Origin: Panulirus ornatus
Lineage: Eukaryota; Arthropoda; Malacostraca; Decapoda; Palinuridae
DNA: 64,000 bases
Assembly (NCBI RefSeq): GCF_036320965.1
Contig: NC_092262.1
Coordinates: 5,399,087 to 5,463,086 of the forward strand
Reading direction: 5' to 3'
The stretch's first letter is position 1, and every line of letters starts with the position of its first letter. Below are positions 1 to 12,789 of the stretch, piece after piece. A program made the position numbers and the translations under genes. The notes beneath the pieces are model-generated. The model had not been told where the DNA came from. It saw nothing but the letters and a program-made list of their open reading frames with translations, and did not search any database.

Positions 1-1704
1 ATGGGAACTTCAGTGAAGGGCGCAAATGGGGAGGTGATAACAAGTAGTGGTGATGTGAGAAGGAGATGGAGTGAGTATTTTGAAGGTTTGCTGAATGTGT
101 TTGATGATAGAGTGGCAGATATAGGGTGTTTTGGTCGAGGTGGTGTGCAAAGTGAGAGGGTTAGGGAAAATGATTTGGTAAACAGAGAAGAGGTAGTGAA
201 AGCTTTGCGGAAGATGAAAGCCGGCAAGGCAGCAGGTTTGGATGGTATTGCAGTGGAATTTATTAAAAAAGGGGGTGACTGTATTGTTGACTGGTTGGTA
301 AGGTTATTTAATGTATGTATGACTCATGGTGAGGTGCCTGAGGATTGGCGGAATGCGTGCATAGTGCCATTGTACAAAGGCAAAGGGGATAAGAGTGAGT
401 GCTCAAATTACAGAGGTATAAGTTTGTTGAGTATTCCTGGTAAATTATATGGGAGGGTATTGATTGAGAGGGTGAAGGCATGTACAGAGCATCAGATTGG
501 GGAAGAGCAGTGTGGTTTCAGAAGTGGTAGAGGATGTGTGGATCAGGTGTTTGCTTTGAAGAATGTATGTGAGAAATACTTAGAAAAGCAAATGGATTTG
601 TATGTAGCATTTATGGATCTGGAGAAGGCATATGATAGAGTTGATAGAGATGCTCTGTGGAAGGTATTAAGAATATATGGTGTGGGAGGAAAGTTGTTAG
701 AAGCAGTGAAAAGTTTTTATCGAGGATGTAAGGCATGTGTACGTGTAAGAAGAGAGGAAAGTGATTGGTTCTCAGTGAATGTAGGTTTGTGGCAGGGGTG
801 TGTGATGTCTCCATGGTTGTTTAATTTGTTTATGGATGGGGTTGTTAGGGAGGTGAATGCAAGAGTTTTGGAAAGAGGGGCAAGTATGAAGTCTGTTGTG
901 GATGAGAGAGCTTGGGAAGTGAGTCAGTTGTTGTTCGCTGATGATACAGCGCTGGTGGCTGATTCATGTGAGAAACTGCAGAAGCTGGTGACTGAGTTTG
1001 GTAAAGCTTGTGAAATAAGAAAGTTAAGAGTAAATGTGAATAAGAGCAAGGTAATTAGGTACAGTAGGGTTGAGGGTCAAGTCAATTGGGAGGTAAGTTT
1101 GAATGGAGAAAAACTGGAGGAAGTAAAGTGTTTTAGATATCTGGGAGTGGATCTGGCAGCAGATGGAACCATGGAAGAGGAGGTGGATCATAGGGTGGGG
1201 GAGGGGGCGAAAATCCTGGGAGCCTTGAAGAATGTGTGGAAGTCGAGAACATTATCTCGGAAAGCAAAAATGGGTATGCTTGAAGGAATAGTGGTTCCAA
1301 CAATGTTGTATGGTTGCGAGGCGTGGGCTATGGATAGAGTTGTGCGCAGGAGGATGGATGTGCTGGAAATGAGATGTTTGAGGACAATGTGTGGTGTGAG
1401 GTGGTTTGATCGAGTAAGTAGCGTAAGGGTAAGAGAGATGTGTGGTAATAAAAAGAGCGTGGTTGAGAGAGCAGAAGAGGGTGTTTTGAAGTGGTTTGGG
1501 CACATGGAGAGGATGAGTGAGGAGAGATTGACCAAGAAGATATATGTGTCGGAGGTGGAGGGAACAAGGAGAAGAGGGAGACCAAATTGGAGGTGGAAGG
1601 ATGGAGTGAAAAAGATTTTGTGTGATCGGGGCCTGAACATGCAGGAGGGTGAAAGGAGGGCAAGGAATAGAGTGAATTGGAGCGATGTGGTATACCGGGG
1701 TTGA
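1..1704 (+). CDS. LINE reverse transcriptase ORF, 5' part outside the window
   Basis: An open frame of 567 residues equivalent to residues 432-998 of the intact copy. The window edge cuts it, so whether the endonuclease is present upstream is unknown. It contains FMDLEKAYD and FADD, but motif B reads LWQG instead of LRQG, an Arg-to-Trp change that could impair the polymerase. No stop or frameshift is seen. It carries the KGANGE, NVFDDR and DLAADG residues of the commoner subfamily. Confidence 0.8.
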   Translation: MGTSVKGANGEVITSSGDVRRRWSEYFEGLLNVFDDRVADIGCFGRGGVQSERVRENDLVNREEVVKALRKMKAGKAAGLDGIAVEFIKKGGDCIVDWLVRLFNVCMTHGEVPEDWRNACIVPLYKGKGDKSECSNYRGISLLSIPGKLYGRVLIERVKACTEHQIGEEQCGFRSGRGCVDQVFALKNVCEKYLEKQMDLYVAFMDLEKAYDRVDRDALWKVLRIYGVGGKLLEAVKSFYRGCKACVRVRREESDWFSVNVGLWQGCVMSPWLFNLFMDGVVREVNARVLERGASMKSVVDERAWEVSQLLFADDTALVADSCEKLQKLVTEFGKACEIRKLRVNVNKSKVIRYSRVEGQVNWEVSLNGEKLEEVKCFRYLGVDLAADGTMEEEVDHRVGEGAKILGALKNVWKSRTLSRKAKMGMLEGIVVPTMLYGCEAWAMDRVVRRRMDVLEMRCLRTMCGVRWFDRVSSVRVREMCGNKKSVVERAEEGVLKWFGHMERMSEERLTKKIYVSEVEGTRRRGRPNWRWKDGVKKILCDRGLNMQEGERRARNRVNWSDVVYRG

Positions 1705-1903
1705 CGTGCTGTCAGTGGATCGAATCGGGGCATGTGAAGCGTCTGGGGTAAACCATGGAAAACTGTGTAGGTATGTATATTTGTGTGTGTCGACGTATGT
1801 ATATACATGTGTATGGGGAGGGGGTTGGGCCATTTCTTTCGTCTGTTTCCTTGCGCTACCTCGCAAACGCGGGAGACAGCGACAAAGTATAATAAATAAA
1901 TAA

Positions 1904-1909
<6 letters not shown>
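1..1909 (+). mobile_element. RTE-like LINE, 3' part (window edge)
   Basis: ORF to 1704, short-type 3' UTR (1705-1900) with the hairpin CTCGC-AAAC-GCGGG, then AATAAATAAATA running into a (TA)n tract. Confidence 0.88.

Positions 1910-1981
<72 letters not shown>
1910..1981. repeat. (TA)n microsatellite
   Basis: About 72 bp of uninterrupted TA directly continuing the AATAAATA tail of the preceding LINE. Confidence 0.97.
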
Positions 1982-1984
<3 letters not shown>

Positions 1985-2310
1985 ATTTCTCGCTTTATTG
2001 AAGATGCCCAAGAATGGACAGAGAGATGGCCTCTTGCTTGTATCCATATAATGCACCGAAAGTAGAGGTCCCTGTTCATAACCATGTTTCACAGACCTTT
2101 ATATTGCTCCCTAGAATGCTTCATATGTCCTGGTTTAGCCCATTGACAATATGTTGTTCCCCGTAAAGTACATCGCTCCAATTCACTTTATCTCTAGCAA
2201 GCTTCATACCCTCCTGCATGTTCAGTTTAGGGCCTGAGTCTTCAAAGCATCTTTCACTCCATCCCTCTACCTCCTCCTTGGTTACCCTCTTCGACTCATA
2301 TACACATATA
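1982..2310 (-). mobile_element. Old LINE 3' fragment
   Basis: A diverged minus-strand copy of the LINE 3' UTR and last about 50 codons. The blocks ACATCGCTCCAATTCACT and CCCTCCTGCATGTTCAG are recognisable near 2170-2225. The first 100 bp are only loosely similar. Confidence 0.65.
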
Positions 2311-2339
2311 TATACATAAACACCCATATACACACATAC

Positions 2340-2915
2340 ACATATTTATTATTTACTATACTTAATTGCTGTTTCTTGTGTCTAAGAGATAGCACCAGGA
2401 AACAGACAAAGACTGGTCCATCCACTCATATACACATATATGTATACATATCCATATACTGACATTGACATGCTGTCAGTGGATTGAATCAGGGCATGTG
2501 AAGTGTCTGGGGTAAACCATGGAAAGTTTTGTGGGGCTTGGATGTGGAAAGGGAGCTGTGGCTTCGGGGCATTACACATGACAGGTAGAGAATGTGAACG
2601 AATGTGGCCTTTGTTGTCTTTTCCTAGCACTACCTTGTGTGGGGAGGAGGGGGGTGCTGTTTCATGTGTGGCAGAGTGGCGACAGGAATGGATGAAGGCA
2701 GCAAGTATGAATATGTACGTGTGTATATGTGTATATGCCTGTGAATGGATATGTATGTATACGATGAAATGTATAGGTATTTATATGTATGTGTTTGGGC
2801 GTTTATGTATATGCATGTGTATGTGGGTGGGTTGGGCGATTCTTTCATCTGTGTCCTTGCGCTACCTCACTAATGCGGGAGATGGTGACTAAGTATAATT
2901 GATAAGTAAAAAATA
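2340..2915. mobile_element. Two abutting LINE 3' UTR fragments, inverted
   Basis: 2340-2458 reads as the LINE tail on the minus strand. 2459-2915 is a plus-strand long-type 3' UTR starting just at the ORF end (GCTGTCAGTGGATTGAATC) and ending in the hairpin and AGTATAATTGATAAGTAAA. The two 3' UTRs are head to head with respect to truncated 5' ends. Confidence 0.7.
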
Positions 2916-2924
2916 TTTTTTTTT

Positions 2925-3985
2925 TGTTATACTTAATCGCCATCTCCCTTGTCAGTGAGGTAGTGCAAGTAAACAGTCGAGGAATGGCCCAACCTACCCA
3001 CATACTCATGTATATACATAAACATCCATACATGCACATATACATACATATACATTTCAATGTATACATACATATACGTACACAGTCATATACATTTATA
3101 CACATATACATATTCATACTTGCTGCCTTCATCCATTCCCATCACTGCCCCACAACACATGAAACAGTCTCCTCCCTCCCCATATACATATCAACTTATA
3201 CACATATACATACATATATACACATGTATATATTCATACTTGGGTACCGTCATCCATGTCAGTCGCTACCCTGCATATATTCATACTTGGGTACCTTCAT
3301 CCATTTCTGTCGCTACCTTGTCCCACAGAAAACAGCATTGCTACCCCCTGCTTCAGTGAGGGATTACCAGGAAAACAGACAAAAAAAGCCACATTTCTTC
3401 ATGCTCAGTCTCTACCCGTCATGTTTAATGTACTGAAACCACAGCTCCCTATCCACATCCAGGCCCTATAGACCTTTCCTTGGTTTACCTTAGACAGTTT
3501 ACATGTCCTAGTTCAGTCCATTGATAGAACGTCGATCCCAGTATACTACATCGTTCCAATTCACTCTATTCCTTGCATGCCTCTCACCCTCCTGTATGTT
3601 CAGGCCCCAATTGCTCAAAATCTTTTTCACTCCATCATTCCACCTCCAGTTTGGTCTCCCACTCTTCCTTGTTCCCTCCACCTCTGACACATATATCCTT
3701 TTTGTCAATCTTTCCTCACTCATTCTCTCCATATGCCCAAACCATTTTAACACACCCTCTTCTCCTCTCTCAACCACACTCTTTATTTCCTCACATCTTT
3801 CTTACCCTTACATTACTTACTAGATCAAACCACCTCACACCACATGTTGTCCTTAGATATTTTATTTCTAACACATCAACCCTTCCCCGTGCAACCCTAA
3901 CCATAGCCCATGCCTTCCAGCCATATAATTTTGGTAGAACTACTATTCCTTCAAACATATTGGAAGCTAAACTGTTTCTCTTTCC
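2925..3985 (-). mobile_element. Old LINE, 3' UTR plus C-terminal coding part
   Basis: A long-type 3' UTR (2930-3500), then coding sequence on the minus strand corresponding to the last about 150 residues, broken by frameshifts between 3508-3777 and 3791-4051. [20 protein letters not shown] is still readable. Confidence 0.8.
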
Positions 3986-5877
3986 AATTTTATGACAGGA
4001 ATAAATCCATATTATTTTTGCTTTACATGAGAGTGCTTTGCTTGAGCACATTTGTGGGATTTGACGTGGTTTCTATCTCTATATGTCATTAATAGCAACA
4101 TGAGTCTACAACCATGGTCTTAATGAAGATTTTGTTGTTTATAGCTTTACAATTAGTAGGGAGAGTTAGTTAGGTTCATAGTGTGTGTAGACTTATAACA
4201 CTACTGAAGTTTGATAAATTTTTTATGATAAAGATTAACCCAAAGCTTCTTGCTAAGCATGATATAGTTAGATTTAGGATTAAATCTATTTTGATGCAGT
4301 CATGGAATATTTTTCCTTTAGAAGACCACCTTTTGATAATGCCTTTAGAAAAAATAAGTCCTTTAGAAAAGTACAGAAGATTATTTCCCTTTGTTCACCC
4401 TTTGTTTTAAGCATTTATGAACAACGAATACGTTTTGGATCAAGAGGCTGTTACTCTTTTCACAGCAAGGGATCAGTCATAAACCCATTAATGTAAGAAA
4501 AGTGGCTCGTACCATGGTTTTGTCAAGAGATTCCCTATTGGATGAAATTACGAAGAGGAATGTATGGCATTTAACAAACAACTTTATTAAATGATGTCTT
4601 TGTATGGATGTGGTTGACTTCCCTTCAGTTGTTTTATGTTAACCACCTTTAGTAAAGTATGATTTAAAGTGAAGGGCAATTTTTTCTTCTATTTTTAAGG
4701 CTTTTCTGCTTTCAAGAAATTATACTTTCTCATGTTCACAGGTTTCCATCTAGAAGTAAGATTTATCTGGTTTGATGGAAAGGTATTTCTCCACTTGAGG
4801 CTAAGCCTTGTAAGCATCCACCTGTTGTCCACTTGTCTTTGAAAGACAGTTTTTTTGAGTCCTGAGACTAGCAGGCTCATCTCACAGACTCCAGTGTAGA
4901 GTGAAAAAAGTTGGTTGACAGAATGTGCCACCAGTTTGCCAATGACATTTGATTTTTGGCAGGTTACTGTAAGCTTTCTGAGTCTTGGTGAATGAATATT
5001 AGCCAGCCTTATTATGACAATTGAAGAGAGTGAATCCTAGCAGTGTCATATTATTTTTGCAATTGGAATGGTATTTTGATACATTGTGAACAAGTGCAAT
5101 CCCAAAAGCTCATAGGGCTTTTCATCTGGTAGAGAGTTTGCCTCAGTTGAAAATCAAAATTTTGTATATGTCTAGATTTCAAGACTGCTGTTTATATTTA
5201 CTAAATACTGATAAATTGCTGTCCCATCATTTTATATTACTTTTTTGCTTAAAACATGACACATTATTAGTAAATCTCCCTTTTCTTCATGAATCATCAA
5301 CATCTCAGATTACTTTCTTAATGAAAAACAAATTTTTCGTGTGTTTTACTGTACTGACATAGGATATCTCTAGAATCGTGTACAATGATTGCAAAAACTC
5401 AAGTCCACCTTTTTCTACCAGTATGAGGTTGCTAGAAGTCCTGCTTCTTGCATTCAGATCATTTCTGCATTGAAACTATCTTTCAAATAATTGTTTGTGT
5501 CCCTTGTGATGTTGCTGCTGAGCAGTCATGGCGTCTCAACCCCCCAGCGGATCACTTGAGCCATGAGGCTGAGGAGTGGGTATGTAGCAATCATCCTCCA
5601 ACAGAAACCTAGGAGGTGGCTTCAAAATGCAGTTCTGCTGTAAATACATTTATATTGTGTGAGTGATATAAGCATGAGAAAATCAGTCAATAAATATACT
5701 CTTGATTACACTATTAGTCATTACTGTGTCAGTGAGAGAGAAAACTTAAAACCAGAAGCACTGCCCTGGTGAATAGCAGGTCAGAAGTAACTGAAAAGTG
5801 TAAAACTGGGTTGGGGAGATTGTTGGAAGCATTTGCAGTACTTTTATCGAAAGCAGTGGCTGGAGATATGATGATGG
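3986..5877. other. AT-rich stretch with no recognised gene
   Basis: No exon with flanking splice sites, no LINE homology and no long open frame was recognised. Short open frames here lack any family resemblance. It may be intron or upstream flank of the EML gene. Confidence 0.5.
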
Positions 5878-6038
5878 TACTGAAGCAGGGGGTAGCAATG
5901 CTGTTTCCTGTAGGGCAGGGTAGCTCCAGGAATGGATGAAGGCAAGCAAGTATGAATATTTACTTGTATATATATGTATATGTCTGTCCTTGTGTATGTA
6001 TATGTTGATATGTATATGTATGTTTATGTTTGTGTATG

Positions 6039-6042
<4 letters not shown>
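5878..6042 (+). mobile_element. Old LINE 3' UTR remnant
   Basis: Matches the long-type 3' UTR around GGAATGGATGAAGGCA and the following TGTATATG-rich segment. It passes directly into (TA)n. Confidence 0.55.

Positions 6043-6095
<53 letters not shown>
6043..6095. repeat. (TA)n microsatellite
   Basis: TA tract between a LINE 3' UTR remnant and a short non-autonomous element. Confidence 0.95.
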
Positions 6096-6101
<6 letters not shown>

Positions 6102-6330
6102 GGGGATAGGGGAGAAAGAATACTTCCCACGTATTCCCTGCGTGTCGTAGAAGGCGACTAAAAGGGGAGGGAGCGGGGGGCTGGAAATCCTCCCCTCTCA
6201 CCTTTTTTTTTTTTTTCCAAAAGAGGGAACAGAGAAGGGGCCCAGGTGAGGATATTCCCTCAAGGGCCCAGTCCTCTGTTCTCAACGCTACCTCGCTAAT
6301 GCGGGAAATGGCGAATAGTATGAAAGAAAA

Positions 6331-6332
<2 letters not shown>
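6096..6332 (+). mobile_element. Short non-autonomous (SINE-like) element, copy 1
   Basis: Starts ATCCCTGGGGATAGGGG, contains GTCGTAGAAGGCGACTAAAA, a G-rich block, a T-run, GGAACAGAGAAGGGGCC, then the hairpin CTCGC-TAAT-GCGGG and GCGAATAGTATGAAA. The head matches the LINE leader (63105-63232) and the tail matches the LINE 3' end. Flanked by (TA)n on both sides. Confidence 0.85.

Positions 6333-6404
<72 letters not shown>
6333..6404. repeat. (TA)n microsatellite
   Basis: TA tract joining the short element to the next LINE tail. Confidence 0.95.
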
Positions 6405-6407
<3 letters not shown>

Positions 6408-6423
6408 ATATTATTTATATTTA

Positions 6424-6713
6424 TTATACTTTGTCGCTGTCTCCCGCGTTTGCGAGGTAGCGCAAGGAACAGACGAAAGAAATGGCCCAACCCCCCCCAT
6501 ACACATGTATATACATACGTCCACACACGCAAATATACATACCTACAGAGCTTTCCATGGTTTACCCCAGACGCTTCATATGCCTTGATTCAATCCACTG
6601 ACAGCACGTCAACCCCGGTATACCACATCGCTCCAATTCACTCTATTCCTTGCCCTCCTTTCACCCTCCTGCATGTTCAGGCCCCGATCACACAAAATCT
6701 TTTTCACTCCATC
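6424..6713 (-). mobile_element. LINE 3' end, 5'-truncated
   Basis: Young-looking minus copy of the 3' UTR and the last about 35 codons. It stops at the codons for DGVKKIL, where a plus-strand copy begins. Confidence 0.85.
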
Positions 6714-7898
<1,185 letters not shown>

Positions 7899-7900
7899 TT

Positions 7901-8148
7901 ATCCCTGGGGATAGGGGAGAAAGAATACATCCCACGTATTCCCTGCGTGTCGTAGAAGGCGACTAAAAGGGAAGGGAGCGGGAGGCTGGAAATCCTCCCT
8001 TCATTTTTTTTTTTTTTTTTTTTCCAAAAGAAGAAACAGAGAAAGGGGCCAGGTGAGGATATTCCCTCAAAGGCCCAGTCCTCATCCTCTGTTCTTAACG
8101 CTACCTCGCTAATGCGGGAAATGGCGATTAGTAAAAAAAAAAAAAAAA
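7901..8148 (+). mobile_element. Short non-autonomous element, copy 2
   Basis: Complete head-to-tail order as in copy 1, ending in an A-run and (TA)n. First of three in tandem. Confidence 0.85.
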
Positions 8149-8162
8149 TATATATATATATC

Positions 8163-8385
8163 ATCCCTGGGGATAGGGGAGAAAGAATACCTCCCACGTA
8201 TTCCCTGCGTGTCGTAGAAGGCGACTAAAAGGGAAGGGAGCGGGGGGCTAGAAATCCTCCCCTCCCGTTTATAATTTTCCAAAAGAAGGAACTGAGAGAT
8301 GGGCCAAGTGGGGATTTACCCTCTAAGGCTCACTCTTCTGTTCTTAACGCTACCTCGCTAACGCGGGATAAGGCGAATATGTATG

Positions 8386-8402
<17 letters not shown>
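8163..8402 (+). mobile_element. Short non-autonomous element, copy 3
   Basis: Same order of blocks. The central T-run is replaced by a short TTATAATTTT. Ends in A-run and (TA)n (8403-8468). Confidence 0.85.
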
Positions 8403-8468
<66 letters not shown>

Positions 8469-8474
<6 letters not shown>

Positions 8475-8695
8475 GGGGATAGGGGAGAAAGAATATTTCC
8501 CACGTATTCCCTGCGTGTCGTAGAAGGCGACTAATAGGGAAGGGAGCGGGGGGCTGGAAATCCTCCCCTCTCGTTTTTTTTTTTTAATTTTCCAAAACAA
8601 GGAACAGAGAAGGGGGCCAGGTGAAGATATTCCTCTGTTCTTAACGCTACCTCGCTATCGTGGGAAATGGCGAATAGTATGAAAAAAAAAAAAAA
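8469..8695 (+). mobile_element. Short non-autonomous element, copy 4
   Basis: Same order of blocks, with a small deletion after GAAGATATTCC. Ends in an A-run and a short TA tract that abuts a LINE fragment. Confidence 0.85.
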
Positions 8696-8710
8696 TATAT
8701 ATATATATAT

Positions 8711-8993
8711 CGGGGCCTGAACATGCAGGAGGGTGAAAGGAGGGCAAGGAATAGAGTGAATTGGAGCGATGTGGTATACCGGGGTTGACGTGCTGTCAGT
8801 GGATTGAATCAAGGCATGTGAAGCGTCTGGGGTAAACCATGGAAAGCTGTGTAGGTATGTATATTTGCGTGTGTGGGCGTATGTATATACATGTGTATGG
8901 GGGGGGTTGGGCCATTTCTTTCGTATGTTTCCTTGCGTTACCTCGCAAACGCGGGAGACAGCGACAAAGTATAATAAATAAATATAGGTATAT
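8711..8993 (+). mobile_element. LINE 3' end, strongly 5'-truncated
   Basis: Starts at the codons for RGLNMQEG, includes the stop, short-type 3' UTR, hairpin and AATAAATA. Confidence 0.85.
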
Positions 8994-9006
8994 ATATATA
9001 TATATT

Positions 9007-11890
9007 GTTCTCACCTTTTTCCATTCTGTACTCAGTCTCTCCTGGTACTTCCTCACACAGGTCTCCTTCTCAAGCTCACTTACTCTCACCACCCTCTTCA
9101 CCCCAACATTCACTCTTCTTTTCTGAAAACCCATACAAATCTTCACCTTAGCCTCCACAAGATAATGATCAGACATCCCTCCAGTTGCACCTCTCAGCAC
9201 ATTAACATCCAAAAGTCTCTCTTTCGCACGCCTGTCAATTAACACGTAATCCAATAACGCTCTCTAGCCATCTCTCCTACTTACATAAGTATACTTATGT
9301 ATATCTCGCTTTTTAAACCAGGTATTCCCAATCATCAGTCCTTTTTCAGCACATAAATCTTCAAGCTCTTCACCATTTCCATTTACAACACTGAACACCC
9401 CATGTATACCAATTATTCCCTCAACTGCCACATTACTCACCTTTGCATTCAAATCACCCATCACTATGACCCAGTCTCGTGCATCAAAACCACTAACACA
9501 CTCATTCAGCTGCTCCCAAAACACTTGCCTCTCTTGATCTTTCTTCTCATGCCCAGGTGCATATGCACCAATAATCAGCCACCTCTCTCCATCAACTTTC
9601 TGAGTACAGAATGGAAAAAGGTGAGAACAATGGAAGTAAGGGGAGTGGGGGAGGAATGGGATGTATTTAGGGAATCAGTGATGGATTGCGCAAAAGATGC
9701 TTGTGGCATGAGAAGAGTGGGAGGTGGGTTGATTAGAAAGGGTAGTGAGTGGTGGGATGAAGAAGTAAGAGTACTAGTGAAAGAGAAGAGAGAGGCATTT
9801 GGACGATTTTTGCAGGGAAAAAATGCAATTGAGTGGGAGATGTATAAAAGAAAGAGACAGGAGGTCAAGAGAAAGGTGCAAGAGGTGAAAAAAAGGGCAA
9901 ATGAGAGTTGGGGTGAGAGAGTATCATTAAATTTTAGGGAGAATAAAAAGATGTTCTGGAAGGAGGTAAATAAAGTGCGTAAGACAAGGGAGCAAATGGG
10001 AACTTCAGTGAAGGGCGCAAATGGGGAGGTGATAACAAGTAGTGGTGATGTGAGAAGGAGATGGAGTGAGTATTTTGAAGGTTTGTTGAATGTGTTTGAT
10101 GATAGAGTGGCAGATATAGGGTGTTTTGGTCGAGGTGGTGTGCAAAGTGAGAGGGTTAGGGAAAATGATTTGGTAAACAGAGAAGAGGTAGTGAAAGCTT
10201 TGCGGAAGATGAAAGCCGGCAAGGCAGCAGGTTTGGATGGTATTGCAGTGGAATTTATTAAAAAAGGGGGTGACTGTATTGTTGACTGGTTGGTAAGGTT
10301 ATTTAATGTATGTATGACTCATGGTGAGGTGCCTGAGGATTGGCGGAATGCGTGCATAGTGCCATTGTACAAAGGCAAAGGGGATAAGAGTGAGTGCTCA
10401 AATTACAGAGGTATAAGTTTGTTGAGTATTCCTGGTAAATTATATGGGAGGGTATTGATTGAGAGGGTGAAGGCATGTACAGAGCATCAGATTGGGGAAG
10501 AGCAGTGTGGTTTCAGAAGTGGTAGAGGATGTGTGGATCAGGTGTTTGCTTTGAAGAATGTATGTGAGAAATACTTAGAAAAGCAAATGGATTTGAATGT
10601 AGCTTTTATGGATCTGGAGAAGGCATATGATAGAGTTGATAGAGATGCTCTGTGGAAGGTATTAAGAATATATGGTGTGGGAGGAAAGTTGTTAGAAGCA
10701 GTGAAAAGTTTTTATCGAGGATGTAAGGCATGTGTGCGTGTAGGAAGAGAGGAAAGTGATTGGTTCTCAGTGAATGTAGGTTTGCGGCAGGGGTGTGTGA
10801 TGTCTCCATGGTTGTTTAATTTGTTTATGGATGGGGTTGTTAGGGAGGTAAATGCAAGAGTTTTGGAAAGAGGGGCAAGTATGAAGTCTGTTGGGGATGA
10901 GAGAGCTTGGGAAGTGAGTCAGTTGTTGTTCGCTGATGATACAGCGCTGGTGGCTGATTCATGTGAGAAACTGCAGAAGCTGGTGACTGAGTTTGGAAAA
11001 GTGTGTGGAAGAAGAAAGTTAAGAGTAAATGTGAATAAGAGCAAGGTTATTAGGTACAGTAGGGTTGAGGGTCAAGTCAATTGGGAGGTGAGTTTGAATG
11101 GAGAAAAACTGGAGGAAGTGAAGTGTTTTAGATATCTGGGAGTGGATCTGGCAGCGGATGGAAGCATGGAAGCGGAAGTGGATCATAGGGTGGGGGAGGG
11201 GGCGAAAATCCTGGGGGCCTTGAAGAATGTGTGGAAGTCGAGAACATTATCTCGGAAAGCAAAAATGGGTATGTTTGAAGGAATAGTGGTTCCAACAATG
11301 TTGTATGGTTGCGAGGCGTGGGCTATGGATAGAGTTGTGCGCAGGAGGATGGATGTGCTGGAAATGAGATGTTTGAGGACAATGTGTGGTGTGAGGTGGT
11401 TTGATCGAGTGAGTAACGTAAGGGTAAGAGAGATGTGTGGAAATAAAAAGAGCGTGGTTGAGAGAGCAGAAGAGGGTGTTTTGAAGTGGTTTGGGCACAT
11501 GGAGAGGATGAGTGAGGAAAGATTGACCAAGAGGATATATGTGTCAGAGGTGGAGGGAACAAGGAGAAGAGGGAGACCAAATTGGAGGTGGAAAGATGGA
11601 GTGAAAAAGATTTTGTGTGATCGGGGCCTGAACATGCAGGAGGGTGAAAGGAGGGCAAGGAATAGAGTGAATTGGAGCGATGTGGTATACCGGGGTTGAC
11701 GTGCTGTCAGTGGATTGAAGCAGGGCATGTGAAGCGTCCGGGGTAAACCATGGAAAGCTGTGTAGGTATGTATATTTGCGTGTGTGGATGTATGTATATA
11801 CATGTGTATGGTGGGGGGGTTGGGCCATTTCTTTCGTCTGTTTCCTTGCGCTACCTCGCAAACGCGGGAGACAGCGACAAAGTATAAAAA
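9007..11890 (+). mobile_element. LINE with 5' inversion (twin-priming structure)
   Basis: 9007-9602 is endonuclease-domain sequence on the minus strand (roughly residues 115-310). From about 9601 the element continues on the plus strand at the codons for STEWKKVRT and runs to the ORF stop at 11699 and the short 3' UTR. The inverted and direct parts both contain about 28 bp around GAATGGAAAAAGGTGAGAAC. The plus part is open for about 700 residues and has FMDLEKAYD, LRQG and FADD. There is a single 3' tail. Confidence 0.88.
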
Positions 11891-11907
11891 AAAAAAAAGA
11901 AAGAAAA

Positions 11908-11940
<33 letters not shown>
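11891..11940. repeat. A-rich and (TA)n tract
   Basis: A-run with GAAAG interruptions and a TA tract joining two LINE copies. Confidence 0.9.
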
Positions 11941-11944
<4 letters not shown>

Positions 11945-12630
11945 TAAAGTGTGTGAAAGAAGAAAGTTAAGAGTAAATGTGAATAAGAGCAAGGTTATTA
12001 GGTACAGTAGGGTTGAGGGTCAATTCAATTGGGAGGTGAGTTTGAATGGAGAAAAACTGGAGGAAGTGAAGTGTTTTAGATATCTGGGAGTGGATCTGGT
12101 AGTGGATGGAACCATGGAAGTGGAAGTGGATCATAGGGTGGGGGAGGGGGCGAAAATTCTGGGAGCCTTGAAGAATGTGTGGAAGTCGAGAACATTATCT
12201 CGGAAAGCAAAAATGGGTATGTTTGAAGGAATAGTGGTTCCAACAATGTTGTGTGGAAATAAAAAGAGCATGGTTGAGAGAGCAGAAGAGGGTGTTTTGA
12301 AATGGTTTGGTCACATGGAGAGAATGAGTGAGGAAAGATTGACCAAGAGGATATATGTGTCGGAGGTGGAGGGAACGAGGAGAAGAGGGAGACCAAATTG
12401 GAGGTGGAAAGATGGAGTGAAAAAGATTTTGTGTGATCGGGGCCTGAACATGCAGGAGGGTGAAAGGAGGGCAAAGAATAGAGTGAATTGGAGCGATGTG
12501 GTATACCGGGGTTGACGTGCTGTCAGTGGATTGAATCAAGGCATGTGTATGGGGGTGGGTTGGGCCATTTCTTTCGTCTGTTTCCTTGCGCTACCTCGCA
12601 AACGCGGGAGACCGAAAAAAAAAAAAAAAA
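11941..12630 (+). mobile_element. LINE, 5'-truncated with internal deletion and minimal 3' UTR
   Basis: Starts at the codons for GKVCERRKLRVNV. About 190 bp of coding sequence (from YGCEAW to REMCG) is deleted, joining TMLCGNKKS in frame. The 3' UTR is reduced to about 100 bp by a deletion at CATGTG. Confidence 0.85.
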
Positions 12631-12720
12631 TGTGTATATGAGTGGATGGTCATTCTTTGTCTGTTTCCTGATGCTACCTTGCTGACATGGGAAACGGCAA
12701 TCAAGTATAATAGATGAAAG
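12631..12720 (+). mobile_element. Old LINE 3' tail fragment
   Basis: Diverged tail with CTACCTTGCTGACATGGGAAACGG in parts, ending AGTATAATAGATGAAAG. Confidence 0.6.
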
Positions 12721-12789
12721 TAAGTGAGTATTGATAACATTAATTACATTGATAATGATTGTAATTATGATCATGATTTTGGAAAGGGA

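Noticed and set aside
1188..2085. Long minus-strand open frames opposite the LINE ORF (for example 206 and 277 codons), repeated at every LINE copy
   Set aside because: The LINE coding strand is purine-rich and poor in C, so stops are rare on the opposite strand. The encoded S/H/P/F/L-rich strings and IYIYIY runs are shadows of LINE and (TA)n sequence.
3986..5877. Search for upstream EML exons (HELP motif region)
   Set aside because: No open segment with AG/GT borders and EML-like residues was recognised.
6096..6332. tRNA- or 5S-derived SINE head with RNA polymerase III boxes
   Set aside because: No convincing A and B boxes; the head matches the LINE leader instead.
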